DNA of 32,799 nt, from contig JBLNBX010000112.1 in the NCBI GenBank assembly GCA_050260275.1, positions 1-32,799 of the forward strand, read 5' to 3'. Position 1 is the stretch's first letter, and every line of letters starts with the position of its first letter. The stretch comes from DATMXS01 sp050260275. GTDB lineage: Bacteria > Acidobacteriota > Terriglobia > Bryobacterales > Bryobacteraceae. Both the position numbers and the translations under genes were made by a program. The notes below the pieces were generated by a model. The model worked only from the letters and a program-made list of their open reading frames with translations. It had not been told where the DNA came from and ran no database searches. Shown in pieces: positions 1 to 7,560 of this stretch.

Positions 1-51
1 AAAACCTTTCTTCAGATAGGCGAGTTGTTCGTCGATAGAAAGCGGGGACAC
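1..51 (-). CDS. tyrS: First 17 codons of a probable tyrosyl-tRNA synthetase, cut by the window edge
   Basis: Read leftwards from a GTG at 49-51, the frame gives VSPLSIDEQLAYLKKGF and runs off the window. The EQLAYLKKG segment resembles the N-terminal helix that precedes the catalytic domain in one branch of bacterial tyrosyl-tRNA synthetases, which charge tRNA-Tyr. An in-frame stop lies about 15 codons upstream and there is no ATG between it and the GTG, so GTG is the only common start available. No clear Shine-Dalgarno sequence precedes it. The call rests on a very short stretch. The catalytic HIGH-like and KMSKS motifs are outside the window, so another protein with a similar N-terminus is possible. 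Confidence 0.45.
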   Translation of the reverse strand, partial: MSPLSIDEQLAYLKKGF

Positions 52-116
52 AAATCCATTGTATTCACGCCCGCTGCGAAACGCTCACTTCGAGCGCGAT
101 CCTCTGCAGTGCCGAT

Positions 117-150
117 GAAAGCGCGCGCCATCTGCGGGGCGCGCGCTTTC
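117..150 (-). terminator. Strong stem-loop terminator after galU
   Basis: A perfect 13-base inverted repeat (GAAAGCGCGCGCC at 117-129 and its complement at 138-150) flanks an 8-base loop. It starts 14 bases beyond the galU stop codon. In the galU direction the 3' arm ends in CTTTC rather than a long U tract, so it is an imperfect intrinsic terminator but a very stable hairpin. It may also insulate the tyrS-like gene downstream. Confidence 0.7.
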
Positions 151-163
151 TGCGGTGGAGGTT

Positions 164-1069
164 TCAGCGCGTGGCGACAGCGCCGGAAGTCACGAGTTCG
201 GTCAGGTACTCCCGGAACGCCTCTCCGAGGTCCTGCCGCTTCAAGGCCAGCTCCACAGTAGCTTTCAGGAACCCAAGCTTGTTGCCCGCGTCGTACCGCG
301 TGCCTTCGAAGCGGTAGCCGTAGATCGGGCGGCTGCGCAGCAGCACCTTCAGGCCATCTGTGAGTTGTATCTCGCCCAGCTTTCCGGGCTGCACTTCGTC
401 GAGCGCATGGAAGATCTCCGGCGTCAGCACGTACCGCCCGATGATGGCCAGGTTCGAAGGTGCTTCCTGCGGCTTGGGTTTCTCGATGAGGTTTCGTATC
501 CGGTACAGCCTGTCGCGCGCGCCGTTGTGATGCACCGGCTCCGCGTCCACGATGCCGTAAGCCGAAACTTCATCCGGGGACACCTCCATGAGCGCCACGA
601 CGGGCGCGCCGAAGAACTCGTATACGTCGAGCAGTTGTTTGATCGCGGGGATCTCGGAATCGATGACATCGTCCGACAGCACGACGGCGAACGGTTCGTT
701 CTCCACTATCGCGCGAGCCCGCATGACGGCGTGGCCGAGGCCGAGCGCCTCGCGCTGGCGGATGTAGGCGACGTCCACCGGATCGGTGATCTCGCGCACG
801 CTCGCGAGCTGCACATCGTTGTGCCGAGACTCGAGCAACTGCTCCAGCTCGAAGCTCTTGTCGAAATGGTCCTCGATTGCGCTCTTGCCTCGGCCCGTCA
901 CTATGATGACGTTCTGTATGCCTGAGTGAATCGCCTCCTCCACGCCGTACTGAATGAGCGGCTTGTCTACGAGCGGCAGCATCTCCTTGGGCTGCGCCTT
1001 TGTGGCTGGCAGAAACCGTGTCCCAAGGCCCGCAGCGGGGAAGACAGCTTTGCGCACTTTCGGAATCAT
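164..1069 (-). CDS. galU: UTP-glucose-1-phosphate uridylyltransferase
   Basis: The enzyme makes UDP-glucose from UTP and glucose-1-phosphate in the cytoplasm, supplying envelope polysaccharide and glycosyl transfer. The 301-residue length fits the bacterial GalU family. The N-terminus carries the nucleotide-binding signature AVFPAAGLGTRFLPATKA followed by PKEMLPLVDKPLIQY. Further GalU features are VVLSDDVID, the EKPKPQEAPSNLAIIGRYVL stretch and FEGTRYDAGNKLGF near the C-terminus. The frame is open further upstream, but the ATG at 1067-1069 is preceded by AAGGGTGAG at good spacing and begins exactly where family homology begins. The Ser/Thr kinase gene starts divergently about 120 bases away. 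A strong hairpin follows the stop codon, so it is probably transcribed alone. Confidence 0.95.
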   Translation of the reverse strand: MIPKVRKAVFPAAGLGTRFLPATKAQPKEMLPLVDKPLIQYGVEEAIHSGIQNVIIVTGRGKSAIEDHFDKSFELEQLLESRHNDVQLASVREITDPVDVAYIRQREALGLGHAVMRARAIVENEPFAVVLSDDVIDSEIPAIKQLLDVYEFFGAPVVALMEVSPDEVSAYGIVDAEPVHHNGARDRLYRIRNLIEKPKPQEAPSNLAIIGRYVLTPEIFHALDEVQPGKLGEIQLTDGLKVLLRSRPIYGYRFEGTRYDAGNKLGFLKATVELALKRQDLGEAFREYLTELVTSGAVATR

Positions 1070-1186
1070 CTCACCCTTATTGTAAGTTCCCGGGCCGCAA
1101 CTTGCGCCCGTATTTCGCACAAACCGCCGCAGATCCGGCTCCTGCAAGTTCCCCTGTTACCATGATGGTTGTTGCCCCTGCGGGTA

Positions 1187-2737
1187 ATGCGCGCGGAAAC
1201 TACGCATCGTCTCGCCAGCCTGGGACGCGCGAGCGCCGGCGCTCTGCCCGAGGAAACAGCCCAACGCGCTGCCGGGCGGCTCTGCTGGGTGGCCGCCATC
1301 GCCGCGGTGATAGTTGCCGCGATGGCCGTCCTCCAGTTCTGGCTGCAGCCGGACGCGTTCGCGGCAACCGCGCGGCTGAGCGCCCTCGCTTTCGTCTTAC
1401 CTTCGCTCTTCTATGCGGCCGTTAATAGGGCCGGTTGGCTCACGGTCCGTACGCTGGCCGCAATCGGACCGTTCTATGTGGTGGCCGCCGCGTTCCCGCT
1501 CGCGCTGTTCGAGCACAGCCCGCCGTGGCCCGCCGACTGGCCCGTGCGCGGCACGTCGCTGCTGTCGCTCTGGATTGTCGTGACCGGCGTCGTACTGCCG
1601 AACGGGCCGGTACGAACCCTCCTCACCGGCCTGGCTGCCGCTTCAATGGGTCCGCTCGCATACCTGGCCACGCGCTTCCTCACAGACAACCCTCCACTGC
1701 CGGGCAACCGGCTGGCGGTGTGGTCCATCGTTCCTTTCCTGATGGCCGGCTGCGCCGCGCTCATCAACTGGCGCCTGTACCGGGCCGAGGCCGACCCAGG
1801 CGAAGCCAGGGAGATGGGCAGCTATCAACTGCTATCGCTTGTGGGCCGCGGCGGCATGGGGGAGGTGTGGCGCGCGCGCCACCGCATGCTCGCGCTCAAC
1901 GCCGCCGTTAAGCTCATCCGCGCCGAGGTGCTCCAGGCCCACACGGGCCGCGAGGCGGAGATCATGCGCCGCCGCTTCGAGCGCGAAGCCCGCGCCATCG
2001 CCGCCCTGCGTTCGCCTCACACCGTGGCGCTCTACGACTACGGGGTCGCGGAAGACGGCAGTTTCTACTACGCCATGGAGTTTCTCGACGGCCTCAGCCT
2101 CGAGCATCTCGTCTCGCGCTTTGGCCCCCAGCCGCCGGCGCGCGTTATCCACATCCTGCTTCAGGCCTGCGATTCCATCGGCGAAGCGCACCAGCTCGGT
2201 CTGGTTCACCGCGACCTCAAACCCACGAACATCTTTGTTTGCCGGCTCGGCCTGAACGTCGACTTCGTCAAGGTGCTCGATTTCGGGCTCGTCAAGACCA
2301 TCCTCCCCGGAGAGACGCGCATGACGCTCGATGGCTTCACCGCCGGCACGCCGGCGTACATGGCCCCGGAGATCGCCACCGGCAGCGCTGGCATCGATGG
2401 GCGCGCCGACCTGTACTCGCTCGGCTGCGTCGCCTACTGGCTGCTGACCGGCCGCCTTGTGTTCGAAGAGCCGTCGCCTGTCGCGATGGCCCTGGCGCAC
2501 GTGCAGAACCAGCTCGTGCCCCCGTCGGAACGCACCGAGTTGCAGATACCGCCGTGCCTGGAGCGCGCCGTTATGGCCTGCCTCGAGAAGCGGCCCGAGG
2601 ACCGGCCCCGGTCCGCCATCGAGCTTGCCGCCATGCTTCGCCTTTGCGCAGACAACACCGGCCACTGGAGCGCTGCCGACGCCGAGCGCTGGTGGCAGCT
2701 CAATCTCCCCTCCGGAGCGCCCGGCTCCGCGGCTTAG
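1187..2737 (+). CDS. Membrane-anchored Ser/Thr protein kinase, kinase domain C-terminal
   Basis: This is a Hanks-type (PknB-like) kinase that phosphorylates Ser/Thr on unknown targets. Residues 30-200 are hydrophobic, with about six predicted membrane spans, and the kinase domain fills about 213-490. Visible motifs are the glycine loop GRGGMGEVW (220-228), the ATP-binding lysine in AAVKLI (K242), catalytic HRDLKPTN (D343), metal-binding DFG (365-367) and APE (393-395). All are intact, so it should be active. The usual bacterial order is kinase first and membrane span after; here it is reversed and no extracytoplasmic sensor domain is evident. I chose the ATG at 1187; an in-frame TTG at 1169 is possible, and neither has a convincing ribosome-binding site. 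It converges on corA. Confidence 0.9.
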   Translation: MRAETTHRLASLGRASAGALPEETAQRAAGRLCWVAAIAAVIVAAMAVLQFWLQPDAFAATARLSALAFVLPSLFYAAVNRAGWLTVRTLAAIGPFYVVAAAFPLALFEHSPPWPADWPVRGTSLLSLWIVVTGVVLPNGPVRTLLTGLAAASMGPLAYLATRFLTDNPPLPGNRLAVWSIVPFLMAGCAALINWRLYRAEADPGEAREMGSYQLLSLVGRGGMGEVWRARHRMLALNAAVKLIRAEVLQAHTGREAEIMRRRFEREARAIAALRSPHTVALYDYGVAEDGSFYYAMEFLDGLSLEHLVSRFGPQPPARVIHILLQACDSIGEAHQLGLVHRDLKPTNIFVCRLGLNVDFVKVLDFGLVKTILPGETRMTLDGFTAGTPAYMAPEIATGSAGIDGRADLYSLGCVAYWLLTGRLVFEEPSPVAMALAHVQNQLVPPSERTELQIPPCLERAVMACLEKRPEDRPRSAIELAAMLRLCADNTGHWSAADAERWWQLNLPSGAPGSAA

Positions 2738-2801
2738 GGCGATCTGAAGACGCCCGCAGCATGACACCCGCCACAAACGATACCGGCCATCAGGCCAGCC
2801 T

Positions 2802-2820
2802 GGCCGGGCTTGCCCCGGCC
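2802..2820. terminator. Small GC-rich hairpin between convergent kinase and corA genes
   Basis: GGCCGGG at 2802-2808 and CCCGGCC at 2814-2820 form a 7-base stem with a 5-base loop. It lies between the kinase stop codon and the corA stop codon and touches the latter by one base. There is no U tract on either side, so termination is only suggested by position and symmetry. Confidence 0.3.
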
Positions 2821-3728
2821 TACAGCCATTTCTTGCGCCGGAGTATCAGCAGAAGCGCGGCCATGAGAAGCAGCACTATCGAGATCACCAGCGCAAAACC
2901 GTACCGCTCGTGCGCCCACGGCAACCCATCTACGTTCATGCCGTAAACGCTCGCGATCAGGATCGCGGGCAGCACCAGCGTGCCGATCACTGCCAGCGCC
3001 TTCATCGTGCTGTTGATGCGGTTCGACACGCTTGAGAGGTAGATGTCGACAGCGCCGTTGATGAGTTCCCGCTCCATCTCGACGATCTCGAGGTAGCGCG
3101 TCACGTGGTCGTAGACGTCGCGCAGAAACGGCCACAGGTCGCTCGATATCAGCTCGCTGCCGGTCCGCTGCAGATAGCCCACCACGTCGCGCGTGTTCGC
3201 CAGCACGCGGCGAAGCTGGATCAGCCCGCGCCGGGCATTGAGCAGGCTCTGAAGCGCCTCGGGGCCGGGGTTCTGGATGACAGCGTCCTCTAGTTCGCCG
3301 ATCAGGTCGCTGTATTGGTCGAGCGTTGGCAGGTAGGCATCGACAACGCCATCCAGGATGTGGTGAAGAAGCTCGTCGCCGCGCGTCCAGGTACCCCAAC
3401 TCGCGCGCAGCCGCCCGAGCATTTCGTCGACTTCCGGGCATTCGCCTCCGCGCACGGTGATGACGAAGTCCTCGCCGACGAATATGTCGAGGTCGGTAAG
3501 CGAGAGCACCTGTCCGGGCAAGCACACAACCGGCTTAAGCACTATGAAGATGTACCCGCCGTGCTCCTCGGCCTTGGCGCGCTGGTTGCGATGGCGGCAG
3601 TCCTCGATGTGCAGCGGATGCAGATGGTACATGGCCGCGAGGCGGTCGAGTTCCGGGTCCTGAGGATCGCGGATATCGTGCCACTGCACGCTCGATTCTC
3701 CAATTCCGCCGGTGGCTTCGTCGTTCAC
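2820..3728 (-). CDS. corA: CorA-family magnesium/cobalt transporter
   Basis: This is an inner membrane channel for Mg2+ (also Co2+ or Ni2+), working as a pentamer with a large cytoplasmic funnel. The 302-residue length is typical. The first about 230 residues form the soluble domain, including HPLHIEDC and the long helices around LIGELEDAVI. The signature YGMNVDG closes the first membrane helix (LAVIGTLVLPAILIASVYG), and the second helix (FALVISIVLLLMAALLLIL) is followed by the basic tail RRKKWL. The GTG start overlaps the queA stop codon as GTGA, so the two genes are very likely co-transcribed with coupled translation. A later start is possible but none has better support. Confidence 0.93.
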   Translation of the reverse strand: MNDEATGGIGESSVQWHDIRDPQDPELDRLAAMYHLHPLHIEDCRHRNQRAKAEEHGGYIFIVLKPVVCLPGQVLSLTDLDIFVGEDFVITVRGGECPEVDEMLGRLRASWGTWTRGDELLHHILDGVVDAYLPTLDQYSDLIGELEDAVIQNPGPEALQSLLNARRGLIQLRRVLANTRDVVGYLQRTGSELISSDLWPFLRDVYDHVTRYLEIVEMERELINGAVDIYLSSVSNRINSTMKALAVIGTLVLPAILIASVYGMNVDGLPWAHERYGFALVISIVLLLMAALLLILRRKKWL

Positions 3729-4783
3729 AGCAGCAGCATGCAGTCCCCGTACGAGTAGAAACGATAGCGTTCCTCAACGGCGTGCCGGTACGCTTCCAGC
3801 ACCAAATCCGTGCCGCCGAACGCGCATACGAGCATGAGCAGGCTGGAGCGCGGCAGATGGAAGTTGGTCAGCATCGCTCCCGTGCACGCGAACTCGAAAC
3901 CGGGATAGATGTACAGGCTCGTGTCGCCGCGCAGGGCGCCCGTACGGCAGACGGTTTCGATGGTTCGCACGCTCGTGGTTCCGGCTGCCACGACCCGGCG
4001 CGCGGCGCGGATCTTCGCAGCTTCCTCCGGCGCGACATCGTAATACTCGGCGTGTAACCGATGCTCCTCTATGCGCTCCGTGCGCACCGGCTGGAACGTG
4101 CCCAGGCCGACGTGTAGCGTTACGCGCGCCACTTCCGCGCCCGCCGCGCGGCAGGCGTCCAGGACTTCGGGAGTGAAGTGCAGGCCCGCTGTTGGAGCGG
4201 CAACGGAGCCCGGCCGGGCGGCGAAGATCGTCTGGTAGCGCTCGCGGTCGGCAGGCTCGTCTCCGCGCCGGATGTAAGGAGGCAGCGGAACGTGCCCGAT
4301 CTCGTCGATCTTCTCCAGCAGGTCGCCTTCGTAGTTGAAGCGAAGCGTGCGCTCGCCGAACGTTCCTCGCGAGATAATCTCAGCTTCCAGCCCGCCATCG
4401 AAGTACACCCGCTCGCCGATGTGCATCTTTCGCCCCGGATGCACCAGCGCCTGCCACACGCGCGGATCGTCGCCGTGCGGCCGCACCAGGAACACCTCCA
4501 CCGTGCCCTTCAGGTACTCGTGCCGCGCCGGATTCTTCTCCCCGACCGGCAGCGCGCGGACGCCCGCCCGGCGGCCGTAGAGGCGCGAGCGGAACACCTT
4601 CGAATCATTCACCACGAGGCAGTCGCCCGGCCTGAGGAAGCGCGGCAGGTCGCGGAAGACGCAATCCTGCCAGCTCCGCTCGGCCCGGCGGACCACGAGC
4701 ATACGCGAGCCCGCCCTGTCTTCCAGAGGCCGCTGCGCGATCAGCTCTTCCGGCAGGTGATAATCAAATTCGGAGAGGAGCAT
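3725..4783 (-). CDS. queA: S-adenosylmethionine:tRNA ribosyltransferase-isomerase
   Basis: QueA transfers and rearranges the ribosyl part of SAM onto 7-aminomethyl-7-deazaguanine in tRNA, giving epoxyqueuosine in queuosine synthesis. The 352 residues fit the family. Visible signatures are the N-terminal FDYHLPEELIAQ, RPLEDRAGSRMLV, FVVND-type segment LVVNDSKVFRSRL, AAPTAGLHFT, VTLHVGLGTFQPV, HAEYY and the C-terminal TNFHLPRSSLLMLVCAFGG. I chose the ATG at 4781-4783 because AGGAG lies at ideal distance upstream; an in-frame ATG at 4799-4801 has none and would leave almost no leader. The start region can fold into a hairpin covering the Shine-Dalgarno sequence. corA follows with a 4-base overlap. 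tsaD starts divergently 21 bases away. Confidence 0.95.
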   Translation of the reverse strand: MLLSEFDYHLPEELIAQRPLEDRAGSRMLVVRRAERSWQDCVFRDLPRFLRPGDCLVVNDSKVFRSRLYGRRAGVRALPVGEKNPARHEYLKGTVEVFLVRPHGDDPRVWQALVHPGRKMHIGERVYFDGGLEAEIISRGTFGERTLRFNYEGDLLEKIDEIGHVPLPPYIRRGDEPADRERYQTIFAARPGSVAAPTAGLHFTPEVLDACRAAGAEVARVTLHVGLGTFQPVRTERIEEHRLHAEYYDVAPEEAAKIRAARRVVAAGTTSVRTIETVCRTGALRGDTSLYIYPGFEFACTGAMLTNFHLPRSSLLMLVCAFGGTDLVLEAYRHAVEERYRFYSYGDCMLLL

Positions 4784-4792
4784 TCGCTCTCC
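4772..4792 (-). promoter_or_regulatory. Hairpin over the queA ribosome-binding site and start codon
   Basis: In the queA mRNA, GGAGAG, which contains the Shine-Dalgarno core, can pair with CTCTCC just after the start codon. This gives a 6-base stem with the AUG in the 9-base loop. The positions are 4787-4792 and 4772-4777. The structure could lower or gate translation initiation. It could also be chance, since the region is purine/pyrimidine biased. Confidence 0.35.
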
Positions 4793-4804
4793 TACCAACA
4801 TACC

Positions 4805-5872
4805 GTGGCTCGCATTCTAGGCATCGAATCCTCCTGCGACGAAACGGCGGCGGCTGTCGTCGAGGACGGCGCACGTATCGTCTCGTCCGTCGTGGCATCC
4901 CAGCTCGACACGCACGCCAAGTACGGCGGCGTCGTTCCCGAACTGGCCTCGCGCGAGCACCTGCGGGCCATCGTGCCCGTGGTGCGGGAGGCCCTGGAGC
5001 GCGCTGGAACGGGCTACGGCGACCTCGCGGCCGTGGCCGCCACGTCGGGACCGGGGCTGGTGGGCTCGCTGCTGGTCGGCCTTACCTACGCCAAGGCGAT
5101 CTCGTTCGCGCGCGGGCTGCCGCTTATCGGCGTGAACCACATCGAGGGCCATATCCACGCTGTGGTCTCGCAGGCGCAGGTCGAATACCCCGCGCTCGCA
5201 CTCGTGGTCAGCGGCGGCCACACGCATCTTTTCGAGCTGGCTGCGGCGCGCCGCTACCGCCTGCTCGGCCGCACGCGCGACGACGCTGCCGGCGAAGCAT
5301 TCGATAAGGTGGCCAAGCTGCTCGGGTTCGGGTATCCGGGCGGGCCGGTTATCGATGCTCTCGCGCCGCACGGGAACCCGCGCGCCGTCCGCTTCACGCT
5401 CGCCCGGATGAAGGGAAACGCGCTCGATTTCAGCTTCAGCGGGCTGAAGACCGCCGTCCTCAGGTGGGTGCAATCGCGCGACCTCGCCGCCGAGATCGCC
5501 GCCCGCCGCGAGCTGCTCGGCCGGTTGCGCCGCCCCTCCGTCGAGCAATGGCTCGAGGTCACCCCGCGCGAAACGCTCGATCTTGTCGCGTCGTTCCAGT
5601 ACACGGTGGTCGAGGAACTTCTCAGCCGCGCCGCGGCAGCCGCCGAGCAGGTGCAGGCGCGCGCGCTGGTGGTCTCGGGCGGCGTCGCCTGCAACTCCGG
5701 GCTGCGCGCGGCAGCGGCTGCCATGCGGCTTCCCTACCCCGTCCACTTCCCGAGCGCGGCGCTCTCCACGGACAATGCCGCTATGATCGCCGCGGCAGCG
5801 TTCCCCAAGTATCAGGCCGGCGATTTCGCCGAACTCTCACTGCCTGCTTCCGCGAGTCTTCCGCTGGCCTGA
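4805..5872 (+). CDS. tsaD: tRNA N6-adenosine threonylcarbamoyltransferase
   Basis: TsaD is the catalytic subunit that transfers threonylcarbamoyl from threonylcarbamoyl-AMP to A37 of ANN-decoding tRNAs (t6A), working with TsaB and TsaE. The 355-residue product begins ARILGIESSCDET, the classic family start. Metal ligands H112 and H116 lie in NHIEGHIHAV, followed by VVSGGHTHLF, GEAFDKVAKLLGFGYPGGP, FSFSGLKTAVL, VVSGGVACN and the DNAAMIAAAA signature near the C-terminus. The frame stays open far upstream over queA antisense sequence, but homology begins at the GTG at 4805. No good Shine-Dalgarno sequence is seen, so the message may be leaderless or short-leadered. The promoter must lie inside or next to queA coding sequence. 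Confidence 0.95.
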   Translation: MARILGIESSCDETAAAVVEDGARIVSSVVASQLDTHAKYGGVVPELASREHLRAIVPVVREALERAGTGYGDLAAVAATSGPGLVGSLLVGLTYAKAISFARGLPLIGVNHIEGHIHAVVSQAQVEYPALALVVSGGHTHLFELAAARRYRLLGRTRDDAAGEAFDKVAKLLGFGYPGGPVIDALAPHGNPRAVRFTLARMKGNALDFSFSGLKTAVLRWVQSRDLAAEIAARRELLGRLRRPSVEQWLEVTPRETLDLVASFQYTVVEELLSRAAAAAEQVQARALVVSGGVACNSGLRAAAAAMRLPYPVHFPSAALSTDNAAMIAAAAFPKYQAGDFAELSLPASASLPLA

Positions 5873-5945
5873 ATGCGGGTTTTCGGACCCGATGTTTTGC
5901 CCCACGGCATATCATGGCCGTAGGTAGTGAGGGGGGCTTAGCTTC

Positions 5946-6629
5946 ATGCTATCCATTCAGCGCACTTATCCTCTGCTTCTGCTGATTACACTTGCTGGCT
6001 GCGGCGGAAAGCAGTATCTCGCGCCCGCTCCGGGCGCTAACATCCTGCCAGGATCGAAGTACGAAGCGGTGGCGTTCGCCGATGGCGTGCGCGTAACCGT
6101 GAACGGCAACGCCTGGAAGGGCGAGCCTTCAAATCTCCAGAACGTGATGACCCCCATCAGGGTCACCATCGTCAACAACAGCACCGAGCCGCTAAGTATC
6201 CGCTACTCCGACTTCACGCTGGTAACGGAGAACAACCTGCGCGTCAAGCCCATCGCGCCTTACAATATGCGGGGCTCTGTGCCCGGGCCTGCGCGGCCCA
6301 TCACGCCGGCTTTCGGGTACAGCGGCTTCTGGATATCGCCGTACTACTCGCACTTCTACGGCCCGGCGTTCGCGCCCTGGCCGGGGTACTTCCCGTATGG
6401 CTATTACGACACGGTGTGGGTGCAATTCCCGGTCGCGCTGCCTACGGAGGATATGCTCGAATACGCGATTCCAGAGGGGGTTCTCAGGCCGGGCGGCCGT
6501 ATCTCGGGATTCCTCTACTTCCCGGAACTCGGCAAAGAGGTGAAGCAACCCACTTTTGTGGCGAACCTGGTAGATGCCGAGACCCAGGGCCGGTTCGGCA
6601 CAGTGAGCATACCTATGGTGCAGGGTTAG
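5946..6629 (+). CDS. Predicted lipoprotein of unknown function, Tyr/Pro/Gly-rich middle
   Basis: I do not recognise the family. The first 19 residues form a lipoprotein signal with lipobox LAGC (C19), so the mature protein should be lipid-anchored in the envelope. The region to about residue 100 looks like a beta-rich domain (VRVTVNGNAWKGE, PIRVTIVNNSTEPLSIRYSD). It is followed by an aromatic, glycine-rich stretch (GYSGFWISPYYSHFYG, GYFPYGYYDTVW) and a C-terminal strand-rich part with GGRISGFLYFPEL. The fold hints at an immunoglobulin-like envelope protein, but that is inference. A GA-rich ribosome-binding region precedes the ATG. The gene ends only 3 bases before the stop of convergent ric. 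Confidence 0.8.
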   Translation: MLSIQRTYPLLLLITLAGCGGKQYLAPAPGANILPGSKYEAVAFADGVRVTVNGNAWKGEPSNLQNVMTPIRVTIVNNSTEPLSIRYSDFTLVTENNLRVKPIAPYNMRGSVPGPARPITPAFGYSGFWISPYYSHFYGPAFAPWPGYFPYGYYDTVWVQFPVALPTEDMLEYAIPEGVLRPGGRISGFLYFPELGKEVKQPTFVANLVDAETQGRFGTVSIPMVQG

Positions 6630-6632
6630 CGC

Positions 6633-7343
6633 TCAATCGCGGGTGCGCGCCTGCGTGTCGAGCTCGATGGCGCGCGGGAACAGGATGTTGTTCTCGAGAT
6701 GGATGTGCTGATGCAGGTCCCTCTCGAGCGCGGCGAGATCGTGCATGAGGGCGCGAAAGCCCGGGCAACCGTCCTCGGGCGCCGCATAGCCATCCGAAAG
6801 CCGGCGCATCTGCGCCAGCATTGCGCCTGCGCGGCTGTGTTCCGAAAGCATGACGCGAACCGGCACCGCGACTGAGGCAAAACAGAGGCTTGCGGGCTCG
6901 CCGGCCTCAAGCGCCTTCAGGTACGGGAACAGAACCTCCTCCTCTTTTCTAAGGTGGGCGCGCAGTTCGTCGCACAACTCAAAGAAAACAGTGCGCAATT
7001 CCGCCAGCCACGGCCGGGTGGCGGAGTGGTTGGCCACCACCTTATTCAGCCTGGCCTCTATCTGGGGCAACTCGCGCTCCAGGTACGCGTGATGGCGCTC
7101 GACGACGTGCGCGGCCAGCTCCGAGACCGGCGCCGTGCTCCAATCCGTCGCCGGGGCGGCTTCGCAAGCGCTGGCGTCGCTGATCTCGGCCAGCAGATCC
7201 GCGGGCGAGACACCTGCGTCCAGGCAAGCCGCCCGGAGTGGGCGCCTGCCGTTGCAGCAGAAGTCGATCTGGTACTTCTCGAAAACCCGGACCGAAGCCG
7301 GAACGGCGATGGCGATGTCACGCACAGTCGTTTCGCGAGTCAT
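6633..7343 (-). CDS. ric: Iron-sulfur cluster repair di-iron protein (Ric/YtfE/ScdA family)
   Basis: Ric proteins restore Fe-S clusters damaged by nitric oxide or oxidants, using a hemerythrin-like di-iron site in the cytoplasm. The N-terminal ScdA_N domain (residues 1-60) carries VRDIAIAVPASVRVFEKY and the cysteine motif DFCCNG. The hemerythrin-like four-helix part (about 78-230) has histidine/glutamate ligand motifs in HVVERHHAYLE, HLRKEEEVLFPYL, EHSRAGAML and HIHLENNILFPRA. At 236 residues it matches the family. The ATG at 7343 is preceded by GAGGATA. It is divergent from the decaheme cytochrome operon, which suggests a shared link to anaerobic or nitrosative conditions. I could not find a convincing NsrR, NnrR or FNR site. 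Confidence 0.92.
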   Translation of the reverse strand: MTRETTVRDIAIAVPASVRVFEKYQIDFCCNGRRPLRAACLDAGVSPADLLAEISDASACEAAPATDWSTAPVSELAAHVVERHHAYLERELPQIEARLNKVVANHSATRPWLAELRTVFFELCDELRAHLRKEEEVLFPYLKALEAGEPASLCFASVAVPVRVMLSEHSRAGAMLAQMRRLSDGYAAPEDGCPGFRALMHDLAALERDLHQHIHLENNILFPRAIELDTQARTRD

Positions 7344-7423
7344 TATCCTCTACGCATGGTACCGCTTCGTCCGGCTCCTGCTGAAATCGTTCACAGGTGT
7401 TAATTCTGTCCCTCTCCTGGGTT

Positions 7424-7473
7424 TTATGCCCCACCCTGTGCGGCTTTTTGCCCAGAATAGGAGCGGGGCATAA
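7424..7473. repeat. Nine-base inverted repeat with 32-base spacer upstream of the cytochrome operon
   Basis: TTATGCCCC at 7424-7432 and its exact complement GGGGCATAA at 7465-7473 flank 32 bases. A second, interleaved pair (CTGGG at 7417-7421 and CCCAG at 7451-7455) gives a pseudoknot-like order if transcribed. The repeat lies in the only sizeable gap between ric and the cytochrome genes and just upstream of the proposed promoter, so it could be an operator pair. Nothing in the sequence identifies a regulator. Confidence 0.5.
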
Positions 7474-7477
7474 CTGG

Positions 7478-7508
7478 TTGCATTTCGTAACAGTTGCAGG
7501 TGTATACA
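7478..7508 (+). promoter_or_regulatory. Candidate promoter of the decaheme cytochrome operon
   Basis: TTGCAT (7478-7483) and TATACA (7503-7508) resemble sigma-70 -35 and -10 boxes, but the 19-base spacer is longer than optimal. A start near 7515 would give a leader of about 115 bases before the first cytochrome gene, and this leader contains two alternative hairpins. It is a weak prediction based on box similarity only. Confidence 0.3.
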
Positions 7509-7525
7509 GGATTTTCGTACCTTTA

Positions 7526-7560
7526 GCTCTGGGATTGCTGGCAGAGCCGGGCAAAGCTCT
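7526..7560 (+). promoter_or_regulatory. Two mutually exclusive hairpins in the cytochrome operon leader
   Basis: GCTCTG (7526-7531) can pair with CAGAGC (7542-7547). The same AGAGC (7543-7547) can instead pair with GCTCT (7556-7560). The first stem has 6 pairs and a 10-base loop, the second 5 pairs and an 8-base loop. Competing stems that share a strand are typical of attenuators and riboswitches. Neither stem is followed by a real U tract, although UUGG comes right after the second. No known riboswitch class is recognised. Confidence 0.35.

Noticed and set aside
155..925. 256-codon open frame on the plus strand over galU
   Set aside because: It is antisense to a clear galU gene, with no family resemblance of its own.
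4178..4804. Long N-terminal extension of tsaD
   Set aside because: The extension is antisense to queA and has no homology. The family starts at ILGIESSCDET just after 4805.
7382..7393. FNR/CRP-like site (TGAA-N4-TTCA) between ric and the cytochrome operon
   Set aside because: Too few consensus positions match, and such short palindromes are common.
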